Position numbers and translations under genes: made by a program. From assembly GCA_026168455.1 (NCBI GenBank), contig CM047427.1, positions 45,672,558-45,736,557 on the forward strand: a stretch of 64,000 nucleotides of DNA, in the 5' to 3' direction. This DNA is from Theocolax elegans. Its lineage: Eukaryota > Arthropoda > Insecta > Hymenoptera > Cerocephalidae. The notes beneath the pieces were generated by a model. That model did no database searches. It was not told where the DNA came from and saw only the letters and a list, made by a program, of their open reading frames with translations. This document shows positions 9,585-20,448 of this stretch, one piece after another (the stretch's first letter is position 1; the number at the start of each line of letters is the position of its first letter).

Positions 9585-9871
9585 AGAGATAGTCGTCTCC
9601 CTCTAGTGGTGGGGAAAGCCACCAGCCAGACTGCGACGTGTTAGACCGTGACGCGAGTTATTTGATACAAAATTTTATCGTTCGGTAATATGTAAATGTA
9701 TATAATAATATCGGTTTCTCCGAACTAAATGCTTTACTTTAGAATAAAAGCAGGCCTATCGACAATTGTTATTATACAAATATTGTTTGTATCAAATAAC
9801 TCGCGACACGGTCTAACACGTCGCACTCTGGCTGGTGGCTTTCCCCATCACTAGAGGGAGACGACTATCTC
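9585..9871. repeat. Inverted repeat with 87-bp arms
   Basis: About 9585-9671 and 9785-9871 are near-perfect reverse complements (agatagtcgtctccctctag facing ctagagggagacgactatct), separated by 113 bp that include the direct-repeat copy at 9668-9762. It probably arose by two LTR fragments inserting in opposite orientation. Confidence 0.75.
9668..9762 (+). repeat. Direct repeat copy 2 within LTR-like remains
   Basis: Second copy of the 9277-9373 unit, with few differences; it sits between the inverted arms 9585-9671 and 9785-9871. Confidence 0.7.
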
Positions 9872-10269
9872 TCGCGGACTCGCTGAATGGTTCAAAGCGA
9901 CGAATTCGGTGATTTCGAGTCAGGCCGTCGAACGATACAGTTTTATATTAAATTTAGATTATTTACCGAGAGATTATTTTTTTATTGAATTGTTTTTCGA
10001 GCTTCTGCAGATGAGAATTCCTGCCTCAATTTCCCGTTCTTCCAGCTTCCCGTATAAGCTGTGAAACTGTGCGTGTGTGTGTGTGTGCGATAATCGCGAG
10101 TAATATATACATAAAATTGCCGCGTGAACGCGGCTGGCGACCGTCACTAGTTTTTCGTTTTTTCGATTGTATAATCATATTATTATTATTAAATCTAGCT
10201 ACGAATAAGAAGTGTTGTTTATTTATTGTTTGGGAGCCGTTCACCCTGATCCCCAGTGAACGTGTTTTA
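9785..10269 (+). mobile_element. LTR fragment of a Gypsy-type element (3' end)
   Basis: Its end, ccctgatccccagtgaacgt followed by gttttaca, matches in reverse complement the LTR edges at 13892, 17807 and 33282 (CACTGGGGATYAGGGTG). No pol or gag accompanies it, so it is a solo or truncated LTR in plus orientation. A GT microsatellite lies at about 10069-10087. Confidence 0.55.
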
Positions 10270-10272
10270 CAT

Positions 10273-10374
10273 TAGCTATGTAGGACCAATAGAGTCGGAG
10301 ATATTTGGATATGAAAATTTTTGCATCGTTTTTAATTAATTAATTTAATTAATTAGCAACTTTCCATTGTACAG
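10273..10374 (+). repeat. Left inner arm of the inverted-repeat nest
   Basis: About 100 bp from gctatgtaggaccaatagag to caactttccattgta recur reverse-complemented at 12698-12801, enclosing 2.3 kb. Confidence 0.75.
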
Positions 10375-12697
10375 GGCAGGGATCATCGTTAATGATTATT
10401 TCATTAATATTTTTTGCTTTAATTAACGATACATTACTAACTCGTTATTTGAAGCAGTGTTGAAAAAATGGATAATTATCCATTGATAATTGATAATTAA
10501 GTTATAATTATGAAGAATCTAATTGATAACTAAATTTCAATTTTTAATTACATTACATATAAAATTGATAATTAGATTTTTATTTTTAATTAGATTATAT
10601 ATAATTACTAATTAAATTTTCGTTGTCAATTAATGAAATTCTCATTGATAATTACATTTTCATTTATGTAATTAATAATGAAATTTTGATTTTTAATTAG
10701 ATATAATCTAAACTGATAATTAAATTTCTATTTTTATTTATGTAATTAATAATTAAATTTTGATTTTTAATTAGATATAATCTAATTGATAATTAAATAT
10801 TAATTTTTAATTACATTGTATCTAATTGATAATTAGATTTTCAATTCAATTAAATAAATTCTTATTGATAATTAAATTTTCATTTTCAATTAGATAAAAT
10901 TATATTGATAATTATGTTTTCATTTTTAATTACAATATATTTTGTCTTCTTTTCTTTACTACAATTTAAATGTTTCCTCAAAAAGTTTTCGGCGTCCAGT
11001 GTCTGTCATTCGGCCGTGTTATTATACATATATATGTTATATAATAAGATGATATAAGGTGACGGGGTTAAAGTGGTGGCAGGGAGTAGTGGGAGACATT
11101 TTTTTTTAATTGTTGAATTAATTAAGGTGGGTCAAGGTGTTAAGGTGGGGGTGCGTAAGAGGGTGGGAGGGGTGGGAGGATGAAGTAGGGAGAGGGGATA
11201 AACATATTTTTTCAATTGTTAAATTAATTAAGGTAAAGGAGTGACGGTGTTAATGTGGTGGTGAGTAGCTGGGGAGGGGGTAGGGTGGGGGTAAAAATTT
11301 TTTAAGCCTGTAAATATATAGAGAAAATAAACATGATCTACTACTATAAAATAAATTTCATAATAAATGCAAAATATAAAATTGTATGTTATGTAAAATA
11401 ATACATTTTATAATTTGTAGCAAGTTAAAAATTGTTAAACAAATATTACAGAAATCATAAATCTAATCATTAATATGTAACAGCCGAGGGAGCGGTAGCG
11501 ATCGAGGTAATATGGCTAGTTGATAATTAAATTTCAATTTTTAATTACATTAAATCTAATTGATAAGTAGATTTTTGTTTTTAATTAACCCATTAACGCC
11601 TAATTGTCGCCAATTTTTAGTGACTTTTCAATACGAATATTTTTTTGTTATTGGCATTAAAAAAAAGTTTGATTTTACATATTTTGACGTAGAATTTTGT
11701 TCTCTTTCTACTTTTGTAATTGTAATAAATATCACTAAATACTAATCACTTTTAAAATTTACACATAAGATATTTCAAAAATCTACTAAATTTAGTTTAG
11801 AATACTTATTATAGAAAATTTGAAAAGTTTTGAACTGTACTCTGAAGCGGTTCAAAAGAGAATGAAATTTATTTTTCTATACTATGAGCACGTTGTCAAC
11901 TAAAGAATGTTACGTACACACACATACGTATTTTATATTGTCCGACTTACAGCACATACGCATCGTCCGACTTACGCATCATCCCTCGAATTTGTTTTGA
12001 TTTCAAACTATTTGTAGCTTCCTTACTAAACATTTTTTTTTATCTTAGATTCACCAAAAAGTTCAAAATTTTTATCAGCTTTTAATTTTATTACATTAAA
12101 TAACCCAATAACCCAAATAACCCAGTTTTACCGTTGGTCGGTAATTGTAATTATTATGAAGAAATGCCCAATTTTTTTCGTATCTATCTTGCCTAAGGCG
12201 CTATTATTATTTAAAGTCGACGCGTCAAATTCCGCGTAAAGTAACTTTAATTAAATGAATTTCACAAAAAGACTGCAGAAGACTGTGTAATTAACCGAAT
12301 TTAATAAACTAAAGTGTATTGGATACGTCTTCAAAATGAACCCTTATGACCCTACCTGATTTTTGTGTATATGTCTCGCCTAAGGCGCTATAAATTAACG
12401 ATTTGAAATAACGATTGATATTTGTTAATGTAGAGTAAATGATGCAGTCTATCCTGTTTCTTAGTTTTATTTTAATAGCTGTTACATCTTTTAACTGTTT
12501 AAACACTATATTTAATAAATAATTATAAACTTCTTTATTTGACCATACTATAATTAGATATCTTATTTCACCATTAAATCAATTAAATTTACTTATTGGT
12601 ATCTAATTACTGATTAATAATGTTTGCAGTATCAATAAAATTGATTGTATCTAAAAGAACTCACTTAAATCCGGTTTATAAAAAATGATGTCACCCA
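10375..12697. repeat. AT-rich repeat interior with degenerate tandem units and G-rich islands
   Basis: From about 10465 to 10935 a roughly 60-bp degenerate unit repeats (ttgataattaaatttcaatt and ttttaattacatta blocks), with one stray unit at 11515-11585. G-rich islands lie at 11040-11300. A second motif (gcctaaggcgctat) occurs twice, near 12190 and 12379. The start cagggcaggg (10375) and a partly mirrored block ending aaccctg (13230-13302) suggest a decayed hAT-like element, but no matching 8-bp target duplication is visible. No protein-coding region is recognisable. Confidence 0.5.
11140..11291 (+). other. G-quadruplex-prone G-runs
   Basis: Two clusters contain four closely spaced G-runs: GGGTGGGAGGGGTGGG at 11161-11176 and GGGGAGGGGGTAGGGTGGGG at 11271-11290. 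Both fit the standard G4 pattern with 1-2-nt loops. They stand out in otherwise AT-rich DNA. Confidence 0.7.
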
Positions 12698-12801
12698 GTA
12701 CAATGGAAAGTTGCTAATTAATTAAATTAATTAATTAAAAACGATGCAAACATATTCAAATCCAAATATCTCCGACCCTATTGATCCTACATAGCTAACC
12801 A
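12698..12801 (-). repeat. Right inner arm of the inverted-repeat nest
   Basis: Inverted partner of 10273-10374, with a few substitutions. Confidence 0.75.
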
Positions 12802-12981
12802 AAGAACTAGTCCAAGATAATGTTAAAATCTCACTTTTCCACATATTGGATTTAAAAAATTAAAAATTACAACAAAAATTTGCTCTACTATAGAATATAA
12901 TATGTGTAGAATAAATGTATTGTCAATTAAAGTAAAAAATCCCTAGCCTCACATGAAATTATTAGCCGAGGCGAAGTATTA

Positions 12982-13305
12982 CTTAATTTTTAATTTTTCA
13001 ATTAACCGTTACTCGGTTAATGGGTAATCTTTGCATTTCATTAACCATTACTCGGTTAATGGTTTATTTTTTTTCCATTAACCATTACTCAGTAAATAGT
13101 TAATTTTTTTCCATTATCCATTAATTGATTAATGGGTAATTTTTAATTTTCATTAACCAATAATTAGTTAATGGATAATTTTTTCTTTAAATTATCCATT
13201 AACTAAATAATAGAAAAATTACTTACTTCAATTAACAAGTTACTAATGTATCGTTAATTAAAGCAAAAAATATTAATGAAATAATCATGTACGCCGAACC
13301 CTGCT
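12982..13305 (-). repeat. Right outer arm of the AT-rich inverted-repeat nest
   Basis: Reverse-complement partner of 9035-9262 up to about 13215. It is followed by a block (13230-13305) that mirrors 10375-10445, including acgatacatt/aatgtatcgt and a terminal ccctg. Confidence 0.6.
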
Positions 13306-13350
13306 TATTAGCCGATAGGCGAACATAAAGGAACAATAATAAGGATTTAC

Positions 13351-13464
13351 CTGGTAGACAGCATCACCAGGAATACCGTTCTATCCGTGGGAAGCAGCAG
13401 CCCAGGCAACATCGTCCGCTTCGTGTTAATACAGCCGCGAGCACTCAATGCGGCAAGATCAATG
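13351..13464 (-). CDS. Candidate host exon 1 (internal)
   Basis: A GC-rich 114-nt minus-strand island between an acceptor-like taacaag (AG at 13466-13465) and a donor CCAG|GTAAATCC. One frame is open over 37 codons and includes TKRTMLPGLLLP. It leaves two bases (AG) that combine with the first base of exon 2 at 8940 to keep the frame open. The protein family is not recognised. No start codon or promoter was identified upstream. Confidence 0.25.
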
Positions 13465-13891
13465 CTTGTTAGATATTGGTAGAAATTTTAAAGTTATACA
13501 ATTCATATTTCTAATAAATGTAGTAAATTAAGGACTTGATTCTGTTATTTTAGTAACAGACTGATACAAGTCTAATTTAATTTATATACGTTTTTGTATT
13601 AAATATATACAGTTGTAAAATTTAAATTCTATAAATGGTTATTTATTTTCATAATTTAGGTTAAGTTAGTTTATAGCAAAGAGTTGGTTTATGATTGTCT
13701 CATTGACCAACTCTAACTTAGTTTTAGTTACTTTAGTTTTAAGTCCGGATCAGCGTACAGAAAAACATTTTTTCTCTGCTGGATAATTGCGTACAGTTCA
13801 TTGTATAAAATTATGTAATGTATATGTTACTCTGGATGAATAAATAAATAAAATAAATAAATAAATTTAACACAAAATAATATATATATAT
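13465..13891. other. Unassigned AT-rich flank of the Gypsy-type element
   Basis: No ORF or repeat partner seen. It ends in simple A/T runs (aaataaataa and a short TA repeat) just before the LTR. Confidence 0.5.
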
Positions 13892-14428
13892 TGTGACGTG
13901 TCCACTGGGGATTAGGGTGGAGTCTCGGTTAAAACACAAATCAAACAACTTAGTTAAGAGAGATTGCAGGTTTAATGCACTTACTGTACTTTCAAGTATT
14001 ACACGGCAAAGCAGCGGCTTTGTCGTTCAAAGTTGCCAGTTACGTTGGCCGCGGTCGCTCGCGTTAGCGCGATTGCGGGCCGTCCCGCACCTAACCACGC
14101 GTCGCGCACACACACTTAAAGGAAGCTGGACTTGGGAGGAAGGAGCACGGCTCACCTGGACGCTCGTCTCCTGGATCCCTCGGACACACACGTAGTTTTT
14201 TTAAAATTGTCGTATTTTGCTTCTTATACGATCGGTGGTCGGTCGCAGTCTGTCGAATATCGGCACGCACGAAGCGAGAGAGTTTTTCCTCGGCGTATTG
14301 CGCAGGCGCGCCTACTCTCGCGTCTCGAGTCGTGCGCGCTCGGCTCAGTTCGTACTGGCCGCTCGGGCCGTGATTTCGCTGCCTCGACGGAGATGTCGTC
14401 GACGACGTTGACTTCGTGGTGCTGGATG
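13892..14428 (-). repeat. 3' LTR of the non-autonomous Gypsy-type element
   Basis: It differs from 17807-18344 by only a handful of substitutions and a 1-bp indel at the outer edge. It starts TGTGACGTGTCCACTGGGGA on the plus strand. The ORFs inside are by-products of the GC-rich sequence. Confidence 0.85.
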
Positions 14429-14440
14429 CTTTCCTCCGTC

Positions 14441-14972
14441 GAAAGTGGCTTTACGTCGAGATTAATTAATGACATGAATTTGACTATAATAATGAAACTA
14501 TTATGAATACTATAGTGAATCAAACACATTATTTGGTTTTCTTTATTAATGCATTCTTTAACAATTAAAAATTTATTCATTATACTTTGTGAAGTTTGTA
14601 TGTAATTCTGAATTTATCAATTAACTATTGTACTAACTAACATTGTGTGTATATTTTTCTCTATATTTGGGAATGGTGTAGGTCTTAAGGGAGTAAAATA
14701 CAAGTCACATTTCAAAAGTTTTATCCATTTAATAAAATTAAAAAAAAAATTTTTACATTCCCTATTTAGGGTGAATCCTTTAGGGCTTCTACCCACTCGT
14801 CGTGGCACTCCGGACAGGCCTCGATGGGGTGGTTTGGCGGGGTTCGGAAGGGGCGTTTTCTGCGATCTTCGGCATGTACTGCGCACAAAAGAAATCTCAC
14901 CTGGTGACAACTATGGCGGAGAATTCGTCCCCGTTTTTGCCATCTCGAGGTCCTATGTCGTCACCATGTGGC
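14441..14972 (-). other. 3' interior of the Gypsy-type element, decayed
   Basis: AT-rich to about 14760, then a GC-rich block. On the minus strand the block contains a short cysteine-containing stretch (CPECHDEW, about 14815-14795) that may be the remnant of a zinc-binding segment. No open reading frame of useful length. Confidence 0.35.
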
Positions 14973-15268
14973 GATGCCGATCCAATCCTGTCGACGTTTA
15001 GCTCCGATTCAGAGCAGCCCGTCCTCAATGACACCGATTGATCGCGGATGCTGATCCAATCCTGTCGACGTCTAGCTCCGATTCAGAGCAGCCCGTCCTC
15101 AATGACACCGATTGATCGAGGATGCTGATCCAATCCTGTCGACGTCCAGCTTCGATTCAGAGCAGCCCGTCCTCAATGACACCGATTGATCGCGGATGCT
15201 GATCCAATCCTGTCGACGTCTAGCTCCGATTCAGAGCAGCCCGTCCTCAATGACACCGATTGATCGCA
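14973..15268. repeat. Tandem array, four copies of a 74-bp unit
   Basis: Units begin at 14973, 15047, 15121 and 15195 (gatgctgatccaatcctg), exactly 74 bp apart and over 95 percent alike. 74 is not a multiple of three, so the array breaks any reading frame crossing it. Confidence 0.92.
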
Positions 15269-16288
15269 CCTTCGTGATTTTCTATCGCGGCAACCGAAAT
15301 ACAGAAAAGGCACGAGTTTCGATACTCTCGCTGCCAATGTCGTTGCTTTTATTGCTTTCTCGCCCGACGCGGCGCTGCTCTTGGCCACTTCGCGAGCGTA
15401 AACAAGGTCGCTCGAACGAGGCTCACTGTTTACATAGCGGGATTCTCGACTAGAATTTTCGTTTCTAGGAAATTCAACGCTATCGTACACATTACACTTA
15501 TTTCCTTGATTAAAACTTTGCTTGTCCACATATTCACGGGAATAATTATGTACACGGGGATTATACAATAATTCGGACTGGCAATAGGAAGCTGGAGTGG
15601 TGCTGGAGGGGAATTTTCTTGTTTTTGGATGGTGCTGGATGGGCTTTTCCGGTGTTTATAATTGGTGCTGGAGGGGTTCTGACGTTGAAGTGGGCAATGG
15701 AAAGTTCAAATGTAATCTAACATTAGCATTTGTCGTTACCACGTTTTCTCCGCCAATCAGTGCTGTCGAATTCCGCGAATTGCTGAAAGTTAACGGATCT
15801 GCATATGGTCCCAATGTTTGACCTGTCGGCAATTGCCCATGAATACGTGGGTAAGCACCACTGTGCACTTCCATGTTATCCATTGATACCGTAGGATTTC
15901 CCGCTGTAATTCCCCTACTTACTGGCCTCATGATGGACGGATTCCTCCATGTGCCAGCTAAGTAATTTTCCCCTTCCGAGGTTAAATTCAAATTTCTATT
16001 ACCGGGTATATCCAATGGAACGAAATTCGACTCGTCTACTTCAGGATCCCAATATGCCGCCGCTAACCCGAAACATTTCCGTGTTTCATATCTTTCAACT
16101 CGATTTCTTATATTATACATGAAATCTGTGGCGTTTAAATTTTTTAGATCGGCATATTGTAGTATTTCTTGGTTACTACAATGAAAAACATTTTGCCGTA
16201 TCCGCTGGATGCCCTCTTCCAACGATAACCTAGTATAATCCTCCTCTATCAACGTATGCAGAGTCAAACTACCATTTAGTTCTGACAT
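15173..16288 (-). pseudogene. Gag-like protein of the Gypsy-type element, in two frames
   Basis: The upstream ORF (16288-15656, 210 codons from an ATG) has the mixed polar composition of a retroelement Gag and no catalytic motif. It is followed by a second minus-strand frame (15568-15173) that runs into the tandem array. No CCHC knuckle is seen in either. The position, directly downstream of the primer site and a long leader, is where gag belongs. The ORF ends where GGTGCTGGAGGGG-type repeats (15593-15680) begin, so its C-terminus may be an expansion product. A virion-like particle role is inferred from position only. Confidence 0.55.
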
Positions 16289-17793
16289 TTTGAGGATTTC
16301 TTAGGACACGTAAATTAATTCACGCTATTACGTCAAAAAAAAAATTTTAATACTAAGTGCAGCTCAATACAACTTGTAGTCAATCAAAAAAAAAATTTAA
16401 ATTTATTTATAAACAGCTCAATTATAGCTTAATTTCTTAAAAAAAAAACAAAATTTTGACTTAATAATTAATTAAAATTATGCCAGCATGAAATTATCAA
16501 ATTGCTTTAAATTTAAGCAAACTAATATATGAGCAAGCAAATAAAAATAATAACAAAACTAGATTTTAGTTATTAAGCAATTAAAATTATATAACACACT
16601 AACAAGTCAGTATTGTTAATTTAAGCGCACAAAATGCCAAAAGCCAAAAAAAAATTGTTAAATTATTTTTGTCGATACTGTTATGACCAAATTTATCAAC
16701 AAAAACTAATTAAGTACCTACGCAAGAATTCACAACAGCTAACTTGAGTGAAAGGCAAGCGTATAAGTAAATGATTTACAAGCCAAGCTTGAAATATTTA
16801 AGCGTATTGGGTATATATAGGTATATATGGGTATATATGGTGCTGGATAGGGTTACAATGGTGCTTGATGGGTTACGACTCTTAAAAAGATATATATACA
16901 ATGCAAATATATAGTGAAATGTTACTTGTTAATGCAATTTCAAAATTAATAAGCGTACAGCAATTTAATATTACTATCTTAACACTGTATAACTGTATAT
17001 ACACTTGGTTGGCTATCGTTCTCAATATTTGAAGGGTCGAATTATGTTCAAAAATAAATTAAATTGAATATAATTTTGGTGGCTAAAGGTTCTAATTAAC
17101 TCAAAGAATGGTTATTTATAATAAAAATCTCAATTTAATTGTAAACAAAAATTTTCACAAAAATTACTTGTTGAGTAAATCAAGTAACTGCGATATTTGC
17201 TATTTGTCCCTTGAATTTATTACTACAGGGTACAATATCAACTTTAAGTGCTAATGTTTAACAATAATTAATTGAAATAAACTTAAAAAAAAACATTTTC
17301 CTTACTTTTCTTTTTCTAAGTTGAGAACGTAGCTTGAAATGAAAATTTACTAAGTACTTACTCGTACTCCAAAATTCTCATACTCATTTAACTTTTAATG
17401 TATTTTAATTTCACAAACTTCAAAAAGCCATTAAACAAAATCAAATATTTTGGAGCTAGAAGGGAATAAACTAATTACAAAATTTATATTTATAAAGGGA
17501 AAAATAAAACTATTGCTGTTATATACAAAAAAGAACAATATGCAGAAAAAAATTTCAAACCAAATAATATGGAATAGACTCACCGAATTTTGTAGATAAT
17601 TCACTAACATCAACAATTTCAATTAACCAAAATTGAATTTATTACAAAAAATCAAAATTTGGTTACACGTGGTCGAAACAACATGGCCGTCCAAAACCAC
17701 TTTCGACGCTTCCTTCGTGTGTGCGCAATATGGCGGATTAATACTTGAAGAAATCCCAAAGTCCACGATCACAATTTTTTTTCGGATCAAAAA
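16289..17793 (-). other. Untranslated leader of the Gypsy-type element
   Basis: About 1.5 kb of AT-rich sequence between the primer site and the gag-like ORF, with frequent stops in all frames. No gene seen. Confidence 0.5.
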
Positions 17794-17806
17794 GTCACGG
17801 TCGCCA
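17794..17806 (-). other. Primer-binding site (tRNA-Arg type)
   Basis: TGGCGACCGTGAC on the minus strand directly follows the LTR end CACA. It matches the site known for the 412/mdg1 Gypsy group. Confidence 0.8.
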
Positions 17807-18344
17807 TGTGTTCGTGTCCACTGGGGATTAGGGTGGAGTCACGGTTAAAACACAAATCAAACAACTTAGTTAAGAGAGAAAGCAGGTTTAATGCACTTAC
17901 TGCGCTTTCAAGTATTACACGGCAAAGCAGCGGCTTTGTCGTTCAAAATTGCCAGTTACGTTGGCCGCGGTCGCTCGCGTTAGCGCGATTGCGGGCCGTC
18001 CCGCACCTAACCACGCGTCGCGCACACACACTTAAAGGAAGCTGGACTTGGGAGGAAGGAGCACGGCTCACCTGGACGCTCGTCTCCTGGATCCCTCGGA
18101 CACACACGTAGTTTTTTTAAAATTGTCGTATTTTGCTTCTTATACGATCGGTGGTCGGTCGCAGTCTGTCGAATATCGGCACGCACGAAGCGAGAGAGTT
18201 TTTCCTCGGCGTATTGCGCAGGCGCGCCTACTCTCGCGTCTCGAGTCGTGCGCGCTCGGCTCAGTTCGTACTGGCCGCTCGGGCCGTGATTTCGCTGCCT
18301 CGACGGAGATGTCGTCGACGACGTTGACTTCGTGGTGCTGGATG
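17807..18344 (-). repeat. 5' LTR of the non-autonomous Gypsy-type element
   Basis: Direct repeat of 13892-14428. High identity between the two LTRs implies recent insertion or gene conversion. Confidence 0.85.
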
Positions 18345-18770
18345 GCGATTGAGTAACTGCGGCCCTGCTGAAAATACTATCTGCGAGGTAAGCGTTTAAA
18401 TCGTTCCTTATTACCTCGATTTTAAGCTAAATCGAGCCCCTCGAGTTTCTTTATTGCAGGTGCCGTATGTTATCAATAAGGGATCTTCGGCTCGGAGTGT
18501 CCGGACAGCTGGAGCACATCGGCGTCTCATAACAGCTCTCAGTGAGCGGAGCCAGGCAGCGGTGAATCGTCGTCGTCCTATGGAGTGCCGCCGAGGTAAT
18601 TTACCTACTTTCCTCGGGCTCTATATAGGTGTTTGTTTGTGTCTGCCATAACCTCAAACTAGACATGTCATCTCCTTTCCTTTTGGTCCTACTGACATAC
18701 CTGGGAGAAGCTATGCCTGGTTATAGCTTTTCCATCCTCGTTCCTTAGTAGTCGACCAACTTGGTAATTA
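18345..18770 (+). other. Flank with consecutive GT-AG exon-like blocks
   Basis: Plus-strand signals form a chain: donor GAG|GTAAGC at 18388, acceptor tttattgcag at 18459, then a 136-nt GC-rich block (18460-18595) closed by CCGAG|GTAATT, and a further acceptor cgtttcag at 18783. The block has no convincing reading frame. It may be a noncoding exon or LTR leader of another element; a similar chain occurs at 33.9-34.3 kb. Confidence 0.35.
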
Positions 18771-20448
18771 ATTACCGTTTCAGGTACTCTGATTGGCAGT
18801 ACACCGTGGCTTGAGCGCAAGGGCGCTACCTCATTCCAAGGCCTGGAGTCTTCACCTGGGCTGCTCAACATCGGAGGCTTCTCTTGGGTGCTGGAGAGGG
18901 CAATCAAGGCTGGATGGGACCTGGGGATATGGCACGGGTCATTACTGGTGCTGGAGAAGACATAAGGATGCTGGATCAACGGAGCAGTGTGTGTGTGTGT
19001 GCAATTGTGCGCAGTCAGGAGTCGCATCTCCTTTGCTTCGGGTTCTCCTGCTTACTACGCACTGTAAGCCTATATCGGTTGCACACATTCGCATATGTGT
19101 GTCTAATAGGACTTAATTGGTATGTATAGCACGCTTACTTCGCATAGTAAGCTTGACAGGTGTTATACTATACCTTGTCTCGCTAGTTTATTTATAAGTG
19201 ACATGTAGTATAACTACAATGTCACAATATATATATATATATATATATGGGGTATTCCACGTGAACTGGTCCGATCAAAATTTTAATGTGCACCAAATTT
19301 TGGGTACACATTGCAAATATTTCTCAGAATACAGAAAAAAATTTTTAGATACTAGAATGTATTTGCTCATAAGTTATTCTAACCTCAAAAGGTGAATTTT
19401 TCCAAGTTTTTTTCAACACCAGCTCGGTTTACCACTATTTAACTCAAAATCTATCAACTTTTACTATAGAACATTATATGTAACATTTGTTGCTAATTGT
19501 GTCTGGAATTTATTCTTCTGGGTTAGAATTTCTAATTCCAAGGTGAATGTTATATAAACTACATGTCAATATTCAACTCAAAAAAAGTGCAAGTTCGCCA
19601 CAATTGATTTTTTTATCCAAAAGTTTAAAAGAAAGCTTGGAGCAATACCTTTCAAATGGTCTGTAGCATTTATATGGCCTTCAATTCTGTAAAAAGTTAT
19701 GATAATTTAAAGAAAGAGAAAAAATTCACAAAAATTAGCATGGTAATTCCCATTTAAATTTTAAAAAAATTTCGTGTTTTTTTAAATTATCATAACCTTT
19801 TACAGAATTGGAGGCCATAAAAATGCTACAGACCATTTGAAAGGTATTGCTCCAAGCTTTCTTTTAGACTTTTGGATAAAAAAATCAATTGTGGCGAACT
19901 TGCACTTTTTTTGAGTTGAATATTGACATGTAGTTTATATAACATTCACCTTGGAATTAGAAATTCTAACCTAGAAGAATAAATTCCAAACACAATTAGC
20001 AACGAATGTTACATATAATGTTCTATAGTAAAAATTGATAGATTTTGATTAAATAGTAGTAAACCCAGCTGGTGTTGAAAAAAAACTTGGAAAAATCCAC
20101 TTTTTGAAGGTTAGAATAACTTTTGAGCAAATAGATTCCAGTACCTAAAAATTTTTTCTGTATTCTGAAAAACAGTTTGCAATGTGTAGCCAAAATTTGG
20201 AGCATTTTAAACTTTTGATCGGACCACTTCGTGTGGAATATCCCATATATATCTATAATATATAAATATTTCGCCGCCGTCGCCGCCGTGTCTAAGAATT
20301 CAGAATTCAACATATAGATATATATACCTCGTCGTTACACCTCGTCGCGAGACCTCACGCGGCCTATATACGGCGTTTGTTATTTCTTTGTTCTATGTTA
20401 AAACTTTATTAATATTTCTTTATTCTTGAATAAAATTCATATATAATC
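18771..20448 (+). repeat. Tandem duplication, unit 1 (1,678 bp)
   Basis: It matches 20449-22126 nearly base for base at a constant offset of 1,678, with a few 1-bp indels. The unit starts attaccgtttcag and ends ttcatatataatca. It contains an exon-like block after a cgtttcag acceptor, a short GT repeat, a palindromic MITE and a segment with an AATAAA-type signal. Confidence 0.95.
19249..20244. mobile_element. Palindromic MITE of about 1 kb, family A, copy 1
   Basis: The sequence is one long inverted repeat. GGGGTATTCCACGTGAACTG at the left faces the reverse complement of CGTGTGGAATATCCC at the right. Arms of about 480 bp agree at roughly 95 percent around a short centre near 19735. It is inserted in a TA run. 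No protein is encoded; the reading frames in each arm are by-products. Confidence 0.9.

Larger units (their letters stand above)
13892..18344 (-). mobile_element. Non-autonomous Gypsy-type LTR retrotransposon
   Basis: Near-identical 537-bp direct repeats (13892-14428 and 17807-18344) bracket 3.4 kb. On the minus strand the right LTR ends in CACA and is followed at once by TGGCGACCGTGAC (17806-17794), a primer-binding site complementary to the 3' end of a tRNA-Arg, as used by the 412/mdg1 group of Gypsy elements. The purine-rich GACGGAGGAAAG lies just before the left LTR (14440-14429) and serves as the polypurine tract. The interior holds only a gag-like ORF and a tandem array, with no protease, RT or integrase. 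No target duplication is visible, so one edge may be rearranged. Confidence 0.8.

Noticed and set aside
13893..14580. Several 64-124 codon ORFs on both strands in the LTR at 13.9 kb, repeated at 17.8 kb
   Set aside because: They lie in duplicated GC-rich LTRs and recur only because the LTRs do; no domain is recognisable.
14973..15268. CRISPR or centromeric satellite
   Set aside because: Four 74-bp units without spacers inside an LTR element; too few for a satellite.
18689..19129. ORFs of 81-112 codons on both strands, repeated at 20.4-20.8 kb
   Set aside because: Conservation is explained by the recent tandem duplication, not by selection; both strands are open and neither resembles a family.
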